Shown here piece by piece: positions 24,009-33,423 of a stretch of DNA of 64,000 nucleotides. This stretch comes from Lentisphaeria bacterium (GTDB taxonomy: Bacteria > Verrucomicrobiota > Lentisphaeria > Victivallales > Victivallaceae). The stretch spans positions 6,555 through 70,554 of the forward strand of contig JABLYX010000022.1 in assembly GCA_018265615.1 (NCBI GenBank), written 5' to 3'. The translations under genes and the position numbers were made by a program. The notes beneath the pieces were generated by a model. It made no database searches and was not told the DNA's origin. It saw only the letters and a list, made by a program, of their open reading frames with translations. Position 1 is the first letter of the stretch. Each line of letters begins with the position of its first letter.

Positions 24009-25182
24009 TCTTCTGCTCCCTGGTTGAAATGCCCGGTTTCCATGTCGCCTGATGAGAAAAATTGCAAAGCTCCGCGCCCGGAGAATGGATTGCACGGACC
24101 AGATGATCGGCCGCCAGAAACCCGACCTGCGCCGGGTCGAATTCGAGCCGGCTCCATTCGGAAGCGCCGTTGAGCTCGCCGCTGCGGTTCGCCAGCGTGA
24201 TGACGCCCAGATCGCGCCCGGGTTCGATGCCGTTTTTCCCGAGCCAGCGGCAGAGCCCCGGGATATAGTGGTCGTCCGCCACATAAAGAGCGTCAGGCGC
24301 ATTGCGTTCGAAGAGCGCGTCGAGAGAAACCGCGAGGCCGGCTCCGAGCGGTCCGCGAAGCGTGATGACCTCCTGGTAATCGAGCCGGTGGAACGCAAGG
24401 CGCTGCTGAAAAGCCGCCCGTTCCGGCGCGGCCGAATGGGAGTTGTCCTCCATATTCACAAGGGCGATACGGCGGTAGCCGAACCCGGCAAGCAGATCGG
24501 CCGCCCGCCGCACCGCCTCATCCGTGTCGATCTGGATCAGCGGCTCGCAGTTGACCGGCGTGCTGCCCGGCCAGAAATAGATCGCCGGAATTTCCACCGC
24601 GCCGAACGCGAGACGCAACGCGGCCTGAACGGTATCGTTCCAATAGCTCTCGAAGAGATAGCCGTCGCAGCGGTTGCGCCGGAACTCTTCGGCCAGCGCC
24701 TCCGCCGTCTTGAACACCTCGAGCCCCTCGGAATATTGTGAAAACAGCACTGCGGTGTGCCCGAGCGACTCGAGATGAACCCGGGCCGCCTCGAACAGCG
24801 TATAGTTCGTGCGGGTCAGAAAGCGGATGTCCCCCGGAATCCCGATCCGGAGCCCCTGCGCCGAGCGGTCGGGCCGCCGCGTCTGCGGTTCCTGCGGTTC
24901 AGGCAGGAAAATCTGTTCCGGCAGGATCCGGGTCAGGTGGGCGACAGCATCGTACTCCGGCGCCTCCGCAGCCGGGAATACCTTGCGCACGAATGTGCCG
25001 GAGCCGTGCTTGCGGGTCAGGAACCCGCGCTCGACAAGCTCGTCAAGCGCCCGCCGGATCTTCTGGCGGTTCTCGTTGAATATGCGCCCGAGCTCCGGTT
25101 CCGAACGGAGCCGGACCCCGCTCATGCACGGCGGCTGGCTCAGGTAAAATTCAAACAACCGGACAAGTTCTTCTTTTTTCAT
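23998..25182 (-). CDS. GntR-type / LacI-type sensor transcriptional regulator
   Basis: 394 aa. The N-terminal winged helix (residues 5-70) reads RSEPELGRIFNENRQKIRRALDELVERGFLTRKHGSGTFVRK in pieces, the classical GntR pattern. From about 110 a PBP-like sensor follows (LRIGIPGDIRFLTRTNYTLFEAARVHLESLG, DGYLFESYW, DALYVADDHYIPGLCRWLG). It heads the second regulator-pseudopilin-glycosidase cassette. A strong promoter with an operator-like half site in its spacer lies upstream. Confidence 0.88.
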   Translation of the reverse strand: MKKEELVRLFEFYLSQPPCMSGVRLRSEPELGRIFNENRQKIRRALDELVERGFLTRKHGSGTFVRKVFPAAEAPEYDAVAHLTRILPEQIFLPEPQEPQTRRPDRSAQGLRIGIPGDIRFLTRTNYTLFEAARVHLESLGHTAVLFSQYSEGLEVFKTAEALAEEFRRNRCDGYLFESYWNDTVQAALRLAFGAVEIPAIYFWPGSTPVNCEPLIQIDTDEAVRRAADLLAGFGYRRIALVNMEDNSHSAAPERAAFQQRLAFHRLDYQEVITLRGPLGAGLAVSLDALFERNAPDALYVADDHYIPGLCRWLGKNGIEPGRDLGVITLANRSGELNGASEWSRLEFDPAQVGFLAADHLVRAIHSPGAELCNFSHQATWKPGISTREQKNEA

Positions 25183-25304
25183 TCGGTATCCTCTCTGTGT
25201 CTTCCGAGATAATTATACCAAAACTTGTCCTGTTTGCCAAGCGAATTTCCAATATAAATTCAAAAAAACCATAAAATATCGTACAACTCGAATATAATTT
25301 GTCC
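25161..25304. promoter_or_regulatory. Candidate operator half sites GGACAAGTT
   Basis: GGACAAGTT is found on the minus strand at 25222-25230 (inside the promoter spacer), as GGACAAATT at 25296-25304, and on the plus strand at 25161-25169 inside the first codons. Three copies around one promoter suggest a regulator binding site. Binding by the regulator at 23998-25182 is inference. Confidence 0.35.
25212..25240 (-). promoter_or_regulatory. Promoter of the second glycosidase cassette
   Basis: TTGGCA (25235-25240), 17 bases, TATAAT (25212-25217) on the minus strand, 30 bases before the regulator ATG. The spacer contains GGACAAGTT (25222-25230). Confidence 0.7.
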
Positions 25305-25356
25305 AACAGAATCAAAAAACTCTCTCCCGCAAAAAGGAAGGAGGCAGCAGAAACCG

Positions 25357-25962
25357 TCACGGCCGGCAGAAGAAAATGCCGAACAGCGCGGAGAGAAGCA
25401 GAAGGCGGATAAAAGAAAACTTCGTCTTCATGAGGATCGGAACCGTGACGACGGCCAGAAACACGCATCCCCAATTGATGCCGAACCCGCCGAGGCTGCC
25501 GCCCGCGCCAGTCAGCATCTTCCAGAATTCTCCCCACGGGATCTCCGCGCGGAAAACCGACAGCTCGGCGAAAATCACCGCTGCCGACAGGACCAGCCCG
25601 AACGACGCGGGGCGCATTCCCGCCAGGAACCCCTGCACCGGGATGCTCGTTTCATACTTTTTCAGGAGCTTGATCGCGAGGATGACAAGCACCATCGCGG
25701 GCGTCACAATCCCCAATGTCCCGAGACATGCGCCGAGAATCCCCTGCTGCGTGAAGCCGACATAGGTCGCCGTGTTGATTCCGATCGGCCCCGGCGTAAC
25801 CTGCGCGATCGACACGAGGTTCGCAAACGCCTCCGGCGTCAGCGCCGCGCCGGGAGAGGTTCCGACCAGCTCGGCGGAAAGCAGCGGAACAAGCATGTAG
25901 CCGCCGCCGAAGCAGAGCAGCCCGAATTTGAAAAATGCCCAGTAGATCGCCCAGAGCGTCAT
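25357..25962 (-). CDS. Chromate transporter family protein, second half-unit
   Basis: 201 aa, single CHR domain with about six hydrophobic segments. Motifs: FFKFGLLCFGGGYMLVPLL at the N-terminus and AQVTPGPIGINTATYVGF, the family's PGP signature. It pairs with the adjacent half-unit (25959-26576), overlapping by four bases, to make a heterodimer like the short CHR pairs of other anaerobes. The transported ion is uncertain; chromate export is the founding activity only. Confidence 0.88.
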   Translation of the reverse strand: MTLWAIYWAFFKFGLLCFGGGYMLVPLLSAELVGTSPGAALTPEAFANLVSIAQVTPGPIGINTATYVGFTQQGILGACLGTLGIVTPAMVLVILAIKLLKKYETSIPVQGFLAGMRPASFGLVLSAAVIFAELSVFRAEIPWGEFWKMLTGAGGSLGGFGINWGCVFLAVVTVPILMKTKFSFIRLLLLSALFGIFFCRP

Positions 25963-26576
25963 TTCCGCGCCTCCTTTCCGCTTTCCGCCCCTTTCAGGCG
26001 CAGAACCGCGACCTGCGCAAGCCCGAGCACGATCGCCCCGACGATCAGCCAGGCCGGATTCATCCGGAAAACGCTCATGCCGACGAGGCAGCCCGCCGCG
26101 ATCAGCCAGCCGAGCCACCCGTTCACTGCCTTTTTCCGCATCTTGAGCGCAGTCACGATCACCATGCCCACGATGCAGGCGATGACGCCGCGGAACGCCC
26201 CCTGCACATACGGATTCTCAATCACATGCGCCACCGAGGAGATCGCCGCCGCAATGCCGATGATGATGACCAGCGACGGCAGGATCGAACCGAGCAGGGC
26301 CGCAAACGCCCCGGCGAACCCGTTGATCCGCCAGCCGATATAGACCGCCGAGTTGCAGGCGAGAATTCCGGGGACGGTCTGCGTGACGGTGATCATTTCG
26401 AGCACATCGTCGTCCGTGAGCCAGCCGCGGCGGCGGACGAACTCCTCCTGCGCGGCCGCGATGATCGCGTAGCCGCCGCCGATCACAAGGCTCGTGATCC
26501 TGATGTACGACCAGAAGAGCACCCGGTTCTTCTCCCAGGCGCCGATTTCGGAAAAGTGGCGGGAATCGGGACTCAT
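25959..26576 (-). CDS. Chromate transporter family protein, first half-unit
   Basis: 205 aa. IRITSLVIGGGYAIIAAAQEEFVRR and ITVTQTVPGILACNSAVYIGW match the CHR motif, where PG replaces PGP. The ATG at 26576 overlaps the esterase stop by four bases, and its own stop overlaps the next gene the same way, so all three are translationally coupled. Confidence 0.85.
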   Translation of the reverse strand: MSPDSRHFSEIGAWEKNRVLFWSYIRITSLVIGGGYAIIAAAQEEFVRRRGWLTDDDVLEMITVTQTVPGILACNSAVYIGWRINGFAGAFAALLGSILPSLVIIIGIAAAISSVAHVIENPYVQGAFRGVIACIVGMVIVTALKMRKKAVNGWLGWLIAAGCLVGMSVFRMNPAWLIVGAIVLGLAQVAVLRLKGAESGKEARK

Positions 26577-27373
26577 CGCTTCTCGGCTCCGAGCAGAAAG
26601 CGCAGCCCGTCCTGAATGTAGTGATCCCAGAATTCCCAGGTGTGGCTCCCGGCGTCCTCGATATAACGGTACTCCGGCCAGCCGAGCCTCTCCATGTGGT
26701 CGCGGAAGCGGTGATTCTCCGGCAGCAGCCCGTCCTCCGAGCCGCACACCTGCAGGATCCGGGGCTTCGGCAGGCCCGACTCCATGACCCTGCCGGAAAG
26801 CGTGAAGAGGTCGTCGCCGTTCGCGACGATCCGTTCGGCCGAGCCGAAAATCCGGGTCAGCTCCTCGCGCATCCCGTCGCGTTCATTGCTCTCGAACCAG
26901 CCGCGCGGATCCGTGACCGGGGAAAGTGCGACCGCCCCGGCGAACCGCTCCGGGCAGCGGAGCGCCAGCTTCAGCGCCCCGTAGCCGCCCATTGAAAGGC
27001 CGGCCGCGAACGTATCCTCCCGCTTCATGCTGACCGGGAACAGATTGCGGACAATCTGCGGCAGCTCCTCCGAAAGCATCGTCCAGTAACGGTATCCTTC
27101 GGCCATGTCGGTGTAGAAGCCGCGTTCACCGGCCGGCATCACAACGACGAGACCGTAAGCGGCGGCATAGCGCTCGATCGAAGTCCGGCGCATCCAGATC
27201 GTATGGTTGTCCGAAAGTCCATGCAGCAGATAGAGCACCGGGTATTCGGCGCGTCCCGCTTCCCCCGAGGAGACCATGCCGATCTGCGTCGCCGCTTTCT
27301 GCGGGACGAGCACATTCATGCTGCAGCCGCGCCCGAGCACGTCGGAATGAAATTCACACTGAAGAAAAGCCAT
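26573..27373 (-). CDS. Alpha/beta-hydrolase esterase (EstA / esterase D type)
   Basis: 266 aa. Nucleophile elbow GLSMGGYGA (near residue 147) with the catalytic serine, YPVLYLLHGLSDNHTIWMRRTSIERYA upstream, DGLLPENHRF for the acid, and AGSHTWEFWDHYI with the histidine. This is the tributyrin esterase / S-formylglutathione hydrolase-like group; many relatives deacetylate polysaccharides. No signal peptide is seen, so it acts in the cytoplasm. It heads a three-gene overlap with the chromate-type transporter. AAGGAG precedes the ATG. Confidence 0.85.
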   Translation of the reverse strand: MAFLQCEFHSDVLGRGCSMNVLVPQKAATQIGMVSSGEAGRAEYPVLYLLHGLSDNHTIWMRRTSIERYAAAYGLVVVMPAGERGFYTDMAEGYRYWTMLSEELPQIVRNLFPVSMKREDTFAAGLSMGGYGALKLALRCPERFAGAVALSPVTDPRGWFESNERDGMREELTRIFGSAERIVANGDDLFTLSGRVMESGLPKPRILQVCGSEDGLLPENHRFRDHMERLGWPEYRYIEDAGSHTWEFWDHYIQDGLRFLLGAEKR

Positions 27374-27456
27374 CGTTAAACTCCTTAAGGTTTGAACGCA
27401 TCAGTCACACGAATGAAGAAACGGCCCGGACCCCATCCGACCCTCCGCCGGCGCCG

Positions 27457-29853
27457 TTAAAATCCGAATTCAGACTGGATCATGCCGAATTCATCCTCGT
27501 CGCTCCCGGACGCGGGTTTCTCCGGCTGCTTCTCCGGTTTCGCGGCAGGAGCCTCCACGCGCGGACGCTTCGCCTTTTTCGGCGGCTGTCCGTCGTCCTC
27601 CAGCACAAGCGGCTCCGGGACGATCCCGGCAGGCTTCTCAACAACCGTCGTCACCGTCTCCTGCGGCTCATCGTTTTCCGCCGCCGGTTCCGGTTCCGGA
27701 GCATCCGGTTCTTCTTCACCCTTTGCCGGAGCACATTCCGCCTTTTCCGTCACTTTCTCCGCAGGAACGGCGGATTGTTCCGTCACTTCTTCCGCCGCCT
27801 GTCCGTCATTTTCCGCATCCTCATCCCTGTCGGCGGCGGCGAACTTCAACGCCTCGATCTCCTCCGGCGTAAGATACCGCCTGTGCGTGATCTTCGCAAG
27901 CTGCCTGCCGGTGATCAGAAGCCCGCGCGCTTTCGGAGTGCGGACCGGAAGCTCCATCAGATTCAGCTCCTTCTCCGTCATTTTGCCGCGCGCATTCGTT
28001 TCGAGCAGCGCATAGACCGCATCCGAACGCGGGGTCAGAAGCTCAAGCCTGCACTTCTCCGGACAAATCATATACTCCTTGTCGAGGATGAAGCCGCCGA
28101 TCGTGGTCCGTTTGCCGTAGTATTTACCGGAAGAAGTTTCGCGGTAGATCACGCCGAACTCCGTCGATGCATCGTATTTGCGGAAATCGTACAGCTTGCC
28201 GATGAACAGCTTCTCCGGCGGCAGCGCGATGACCTTGTAGCTGCCGCTCCTGCTCACGCAGACGAAACGGTCGAATTCATTGCAGGCGATCGTGTCGTCG
28301 CTCTTGATCGCGGTCCCGATATATCCGTTCTTGCGGTCCCATCCGACCTTGATGTTGTTCAGCGCCGCGGCCGTCCGGTCGATCTTCTCGAGATGCTCGA
28401 TCTCGGTCCGGCGCGGATACTGGTCGCCGTATTTCTCAAGCAGCTTTTTCAGATAGCGGATCGCGTACTGCTTGAGGCTGCCGAGGTTTTTGCCGATCTC
28501 CTCCATCTTCGCAAGCACCTCGGCGATTTCGCGTTGGTTCTTCTCGATGTCGAAGCGGGAGATGCGCCGCACCGGCAGCGCGAGCAGCTTGTCGACGTCC
28601 TCGTTCGTCACATCGCGCCGCAGCAGATTCCGGAACGGGGCGAGACCGGCGTGAACCTCCTCATACTCCTCCTCCTGGCTGCCGCACTCTTCGATGCGCT
28701 TATAGATGCGGTTCTCGAAAAAAATCTGCGCGAGCGTCTTCGCGTGGAACAGGTCCTCCTGCTTCGCGAGTTCGATCTCAAGCTCCCGCTTCAGGTATTC
28801 GAGCAGCTTGCGCGTGTTGCGCCGGATCACATCCGTGACGCTCATGACCGCCGGGCGGCTCTCGCAGATGACCGTGAGATTCACCGAAATCGACACCGAA
28901 CAGTCCGTATACATGAAAAGTGCCTGCCGGGTCCGTTCCGGATCGTAGCCGCGGGTCGGGATGATCTCAATCTCCGCATGCTGCGTCGTATAGTCGTTCA
29001 CGCTGGCGATCTTGATCTTGTTTTTCTCCGCCGCCTTTTCGATCGAGGCGATGAGGCTCTCGGTCGTGGTCGTCGCCGGAATTTCACGGATGACCAGCTT
29101 ACGCCCCTCAATATCGATCTTCGCGCGCAGCGTGATCTTGCCGTTGCCGTCCTGATAGTCGCTGACGTCCATGAGGCCGCCCTGCTGAAAATCCGGATAC
29201 AGCTCGAACGGCTCGCCGCGCAGCTCGCTGATCTGCGCATTCAGAAGCTCGTTGAAGTTGTGCGGCATGATCTTCGTCGCCATGCCGACCGCGATGCCGT
29301 CGCTGCCGAGCATCAGGAGCGACGGAATCTTAACGGGCAGCACGACCGGTTCCTGGCTCCGCCCGTCGTAGGAGTCGACGAATTCCGTGATGTCGTTGTT
29401 GAAGAGCACCTCACGCCCCATCGGCGAAAGGCTGCACTCGATGTAACGCGGCGCCGCGGCAGGGCTCCCGGTCAGGATGTTGCCGAAGTTCCCCTGCTTC
29501 GTGATGAAGTACTCTTTGTTCGCCAGCACCACAAGGGCGTCGCCGATCGAGGCGTCGCCGTGCGGATGGAAATGCATCGTGTTGCCGATGACGTTCGCGG
29601 CCTTGTGCGTGCGCCCGTCGTCGATCTTGTAGAGCGACCACAGAATGCGGCGCTGCACAGGCTTCAGGCCGTCGTCAACATCCGGAATCGCGCGGTCCTT
29701 CACGACGTAGCTCGCGTATTCCAGGAAGTTCTGGTCCATCATCGCGCGGAAATACTCGTTACTGCCGCGGTGGCGCACCGCCGCGACGGCGGACTCGTCC
29801 GGCGTTTCCGGCTCGATCCCCTCGATTTCGGGCTTTTCCGGCTCGTCACTCAT
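27457..29853 (-). CDS. parC: DNA topoisomerase IV / gyrase-type subunit A
   Basis: 798 aa. Breaks and rejoins DNA through a tyrosine in AAAPRYIECSLS (near residue 136). Other family segments: VKDRAIPDVDDGLKPVQRRILW, the KAANVIGNTMHFHPHGDASIGDALV region, and GSDGIAVGMATKIMPHN. The C-terminal 125 residues are charged and low in complexity. It starts eight bases inside the end of parE, and that pairing is the reason for calling it ParC rather than GyrA. Confidence 0.92.
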   Translation of the reverse strand: MSDEPEKPEIEGIEPETPDESAVAAVRHRGSNEYFRAMMDQNFLEYASYVVKDRAIPDVDDGLKPVQRRILWSLYKIDDGRTHKAANVIGNTMHFHPHGDASIGDALVVLANKEYFITKQGNFGNILTGSPAAAPRYIECSLSPMGREVLFNNDITEFVDSYDGRSQEPVVLPVKIPSLLMLGSDGIAVGMATKIMPHNFNELLNAQISELRGEPFELYPDFQQGGLMDVSDYQDGNGKITLRAKIDIEGRKLVIREIPATTTTESLIASIEKAAEKNKIKIASVNDYTTQHAEIEIIPTRGYDPERTRQALFMYTDCSVSISVNLTVICESRPAVMSVTDVIRRNTRKLLEYLKRELEIELAKQEDLFHAKTLAQIFFENRIYKRIEECGSQEEEYEEVHAGLAPFRNLLRRDVTNEDVDKLLALPVRRISRFDIEKNQREIAEVLAKMEEIGKNLGSLKQYAIRYLKKLLEKYGDQYPRRTEIEHLEKIDRTAAALNNIKVGWDRKNGYIGTAIKSDDTIACNEFDRFVCVSRSGSYKVIALPPEKLFIGKLYDFRKYDASTEFGVIYRETSSGKYYGKRTTIGGFILDKEYMICPEKCRLELLTPRSDAVYALLETNARGKMTEKELNLMELPVRTPKARGLLITGRQLAKITHRRYLTPEEIEALKFAAADRDEDAENDGQAAEEVTEQSAVPAEKVTEKAECAPAKGEEEPDAPEPEPAAENDEPQETVTTVVEKPAGIVPEPLVLEDDGQPPKKAKRPRVEAPAAKPEKQPEKPASGSDEDEFGMIQSEFGF

Positions 29854-31672
29854 ATTTCGGCACTTCCAGGTTTGTCATGATGTATTCGCGCCGCTTCGGA
29901 GTATTGTTGCCCATGAAAAACCCGAGCAGCTCCGGGACGTTCTTCATATTATCGAGCGTGACCGGCTGGATGCGCATCTCTTCCCCGATGAACCTGCCGA
30001 ACTCCTTCGGCGAAATTTCACCGAGCCCTTTGAACCGGGTGATTTCGGCCTTCTTCCCGAGCTTGCGGGCGGCGGCGTCGCGCTCGGCCTCATTGTAGCA
30101 GTAGATCGGCGTCTGCTTCGGAGCCTGCACCCTGAAAAGCGGGGTTTCGAGCACATACAGATGCCCCGACAGCACAAGCTGCTCGAAGAACATCAGGAAA
30201 AACGTGATAAGCAGGTTCCGGATATGCAGCCCGTCCACGTCCGCGTCGGTCGCGATGACGACTTTGTCGTAACGCAGGTCGTCGACCGAATCCTCGATCC
30301 CGAGCGCCTGCATGAGGAAGGTCAGCTCTTCGTTCGTGTAGATCTTTTCGAACTTCTCACCGTAGCTGTTCATCGGCTTGCCGCGCAGCGCGAAAATCGC
30401 CTGGCAGTTCACGTCGCGGCACACTTCGAGCGAACCGGCGGCGGAATCGCCTTCGGTCAGGAAAATCATCGTATCGGAGGATGTCACGCCGCGCGGCCAC
30501 TTCTCGCCGGGATGATACTTGCAGTCCTTCAGCTTCGGAATCCGCAGCTTGCTCTTGACCGCGGCGGCCTGCCCTTTTTTCTTCATCGCCTGAATCTGGC
30601 GGTGCATCTGTTCGTTGCGCGAAACCTTGTCCATGACGATCTCGGCGACCTCCTTGTTCTTGTGCAGGAAGTCGACGATCGCGTCGCGCACAGCCGCAAC
30701 CACGGGGCCGCGCACATCGGTGTTGCCGAGCTTGTTCTTGGTCTGCGATTCGAAAATCGGGTCGCGCAGCTTGATCGCAATGGCTCCGGCCATGCCGTCG
30801 CGCACGTCGTCGGCTTTGAAGCTCTTGCCGGAAAATTCGTTGATCGCCTTCAGCACCCCCTCCTTGAACGCGGAGAGATGTGTGCCGCCGTCGTTCGTGT
30901 ACTGCCCGTTCACAAAGCTGTACGAGGTTTCGCCGTAATTGTCGCTGTGGGTCAGTGCAAATTCGAGCGTCGGGGTCTTGAGCGCGATAACCGGGTAGAT
31001 CTTGTCCTCGCCGATCTCGGTTTCGAGCAGATCCTCGAGCCCGCGCCGCGACAGGTAGAGCTGACCGTTCAGGTAGATGGAGAGCCCGCTGTTCAAATAT
31101 GCGTACATCCAGAGCCGCTTTTCGAGATACTCGGACTTGAACGCATACCCAGGAAAAAGCTCGGAGTCCGGCGTGAAAGCGACGAATGTCCCGTTGCGCT
31201 CCGCGGTCTCCCCTCCATCCTCACCCTGCAGGATGCCGCGCTCGAAGCGCGCCTCGTGGAACCTCCCGTCGCGGTGCGAACGCACAGTGAACTTCTCCGA
31301 GAGCGCGTTCACGGCCTTGGTGCCGACGCCGTTGAGGCCGATTGAATAGGCGAATGCGTCGCCCTCGTATTTGCCGCCGGTGTTCATCTCGGAGACGCAG
31401 GCCACGACCTTGTCGAGCGGAATTCCGCGGCCGTAGTCGCGGACCGTCACACTGCCTTCGTCGAGCGTGATGTCGATGCGCTTGCCGACCCCCATGGTGA
31501 ACTCGTCGATGCAGTTGTCGATGATCTCCTTGACGAGCACGTAGATTCCGTCGTCGGGGTGGGAGCCGTCGCCGAGGCGGCCGATATACATGCCGGGCCG
31601 ATGGCGGATATGCACCAGCGGCGACAGCGTTTTGATGGAACTGCTGTCATATCCGTTCGCCGCTTCCGCCAT
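29846..31672 (-). CDS. parE: DNA topoisomerase IV subunit B
   Basis: 608 aa, shorter than GyrB (826 aa here). ATPase motifs: IIDNCIDEFTMG, VRDYGRGIPLDKV, GLNGVGTKAVNALS; toprim motifs: LTEGDSAAGS and DADVDGLHIRNLLITFF. ATG 31672 is preferred because AAGGA is about nine bases upstream; an ATG at 31681 would add three residues. A TTGCAT promoter precedes it. It is co-translated with parC. Confidence 0.93.
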   Translation of the reverse strand: MAEAANGYDSSSIKTLSPLVHIRHRPGMYIGRLGDGSHPDDGIYVLVKEIIDNCIDEFTMGVGKRIDITLDEGSVTVRDYGRGIPLDKVVACVSEMNTGGKYEGDAFAYSIGLNGVGTKAVNALSEKFTVRSHRDGRFHEARFERGILQGEDGGETAERNGTFVAFTPDSELFPGYAFKSEYLEKRLWMYAYLNSGLSIYLNGQLYLSRRGLEDLLETEIGEDKIYPVIALKTPTLEFALTHSDNYGETSYSFVNGQYTNDGGTHLSAFKEGVLKAINEFSGKSFKADDVRDGMAGAIAIKLRDPIFESQTKNKLGNTDVRGPVVAAVRDAIVDFLHKNKEVAEIVMDKVSRNEQMHRQIQAMKKKGQAAAVKSKLRIPKLKDCKYHPGEKWPRGVTSSDTMIFLTEGDSAAGSLEVCRDVNCQAIFALRGKPMNSYGEKFEKIYTNEELTFLMQALGIEDSVDDLRYDKVVIATDADVDGLHIRNLLITFFLMFFEQLVLSGHLYVLETPLFRVQAPKQTPIYCYNEAERDAAARKLGKKAEITRFKGLGEISPKEFGRFIGEEMRIQPVTLDNMKNVPELLGFFMGNNTPKRREYIMTNLEVPKYE

Positions 31673-31714
31673 GTTCCGCATTCCTTCGTTAGTTCGTTCG
31701 ACCGTAGAAGGAAT

Positions 31715-31742
31715 AATATAACATTTTTCCCTGAAAATGCAA
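31715..31742 (-). promoter_or_regulatory. Predicted promoter of parE-parC
   Basis: TTGCAT (31737-31742), 16 bases, TATATT (31715-31720) on the minus strand, 43 bases before the parE ATG. Confidence 0.6.
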
Positions 31743-31775
31743 GCGGAAACGCGAAAAATGCAATGGCACGCACAT

Positions 31776-33383
31776 TCATTCCAGACGGTTTTTCCGAAAG
31801 GCCTCCTTCAGGATCTGCAAACGTGAATTCACGCCCGGTTTCCGGCGTTCCGAAACGCGGTCGGCGCTCCAGATGCGCCGGGGGGAAGTGTCGGCAATCT
31901 CCGCATCCCACGCATCGGATTCCCGAAAGGCGTGATAAGCCCAATCCCATCTGTACTCCTCGAACAGCTCGATCAGATCCCGCAAATACCGGTCCGCACC
32001 CGGTGACCAGCGGGCAGCAGAGAATTCTCCGACCAAAATCCGAGCGCCGTATCGTTTCTGGAATGCGATCACCGGCGCGAGCTCGTACCGCAGTTGCTCT
32101 TTGTCATATCGGACGCCATTAATCATTCCGGGGTATGCTTTCAGCTTCAGTCGTGCCAGAACGTCTTCACCAAGGCCGATTCCCTGATGGGAATAGGCGC
32201 CGGGCAGATAGGCGTGAACTTGATAAATCAGGTTGCGGAGCGGAAGCGGGTGCAGGTACGTGAACGCCTCCGGGCAGTTCCAGTTGTTGGAGGCAATGAT
32301 AATCGGCGTTTCCGGATCGATTTCGCGGATCGCTTTCGCCGCCTCATACTGCAGCTGGAGATACCCGCGCTCCGCCTCGAACTTCTGGGCAGGCTCATTC
32401 ACAAGGTCGTATCCGTAAATCACACTCTTTCCGCAGAATCTCCGGGCGGCCTCCCGCCAGAACCGGAGGAAGGTCCGATAATACTCCTCGTCGTTTGCCA
32501 TCCGATGCAGTGCCCGGCCTCCGGCCGCTTCCGCCGCCTCTTCTCCCGCCGTACCGAGCAATGCGATCCGCCCGGAACGGCCACCGGGAGGGGTATGCAG
32601 ATCGATGATGAGTTTCATGCCGAGCCGTTCGAATTCCGGCAACAGCCTCTCAAGTTTATCCATCTGCCGGCTCATCCAGACCAGATACGCCTTCGGCTTG
32701 TCCAACACGTCGTCTGGCGCCCACAGCTGCCAGCGAACCAGATTCGCGCCAAGTGCGGCCATGTCTGCCACATCTTCAGGAATGGCTTCATCGGCACGGG
32801 GACTCATGAAACCACGGAATGCCGGCAGGTCCCGTATCTCCGGAGAATACGCGCACTGAAAGCTCTCCGGCAATGTGACCGGCGGAGACAGGAACGGTGC
32901 AGGTTCCAGCCGGATTTCGCGAAACTCGATCCGTCCGGCAGCGCCCTGAAGTCCGCACTTCAGGACTCCCGCATCCGCATCCACCGGGATGTCGGCGGCA
33001 AAGCGGATCAGCTTCCACTCCGACGAACCATGGAGCCGTTCCGCTCCCGGATATTTCATAAGCTTTCCGGTCCGGTAGGCCAACATGAATTTTCCGCCAT
33101 GATACGGCTTCTCGGCCCCGGTAATCCCCCTGTAACGGATCCGGGCCGAAACAACTACTGCTTTGCCCCGGTAAGGGATGAGATCAACCGGAAACGAAGC
33201 GGCGTTCATACCCGGAACATCCTGCTGCTCCGTCACCACAACGCTCAGGACCGTCCCATCCCCGGTATGGGCGACCCGGATGTTTTTCCCCGCCTTCACC
33301 CCGGAAAAATCGGCGATGGCAGCCACCTCCCCCCAGACGAGGCAGCAGACGCAGCACAGAAATAAAGTCAGTGGCATTTTCAT
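31776..33383 (-). CDS. Exported GH5-like glycoside hydrolase with N-terminal beta domain
   Basis: 535 aa. A cysteine-rich signal peptide covers residues 1-20. Residues 25-165 look like a carbohydrate-binding beta sandwich. The catalytic (beta/alpha)8 barrel runs from about 185 to the end: IIDLHTPPGG, YDLVNEPAQ with acid/base E330, VHAYLPGAY, and ILVGEFSAARWS with nucleophile E453, the standard GH5 set. ATG 33383 follows GGAAAGGAAAT; the open frame extends upstream without support. It is the last gene of the third cassette, after a pseudopilin at 33424-34110. Confidence 0.85.
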   Translation of the reverse strand: MKMPLTLFLCCVCCLVWGEVAAIADFSGVKAGKNIRVAHTGDGTVLSVVVTEQQDVPGMNAASFPVDLIPYRGKAVVVSARIRYRGITGAEKPYHGGKFMLAYRTGKLMKYPGAERLHGSSEWKLIRFAADIPVDADAGVLKCGLQGAAGRIEFREIRLEPAPFLSPPVTLPESFQCAYSPEIRDLPAFRGFMSPRADEAIPEDVADMAALGANLVRWQLWAPDDVLDKPKAYLVWMSRQMDKLERLLPEFERLGMKLIIDLHTPPGGRSGRIALLGTAGEEAAEAAGGRALHRMANDEEYYRTFLRFWREAARRFCGKSVIYGYDLVNEPAQKFEAERGYLQLQYEAAKAIREIDPETPIIIASNNWNCPEAFTYLHPLPLRNLIYQVHAYLPGAYSHQGIGLGEDVLARLKLKAYPGMINGVRYDKEQLRYELAPVIAFQKRYGARILVGEFSAARWSPGADRYLRDLIELFEEYRWDWAYHAFRESDAWDAEIADTSPRRIWSADRVSERRKPGVNSRLQILKEAFRKNRLE

Positions 33384-33423
33384 GATAATTTCCTTTCCCT
33401 CTAAAACATGCAGGCTTGAGACA

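Noticed and set aside
27775..29880. A 701-codon plus-strand open frame opposite parC
   Set aside because: Antisense shadow of a well-supported gene with no start signal.
31776..33383. The stretch from 33384 to 33536 as an N-terminal extension of the GH5-like protein
   Set aside because: It overlaps the pseudopilin gene, has no ribosome site, and would precede the signal peptide.
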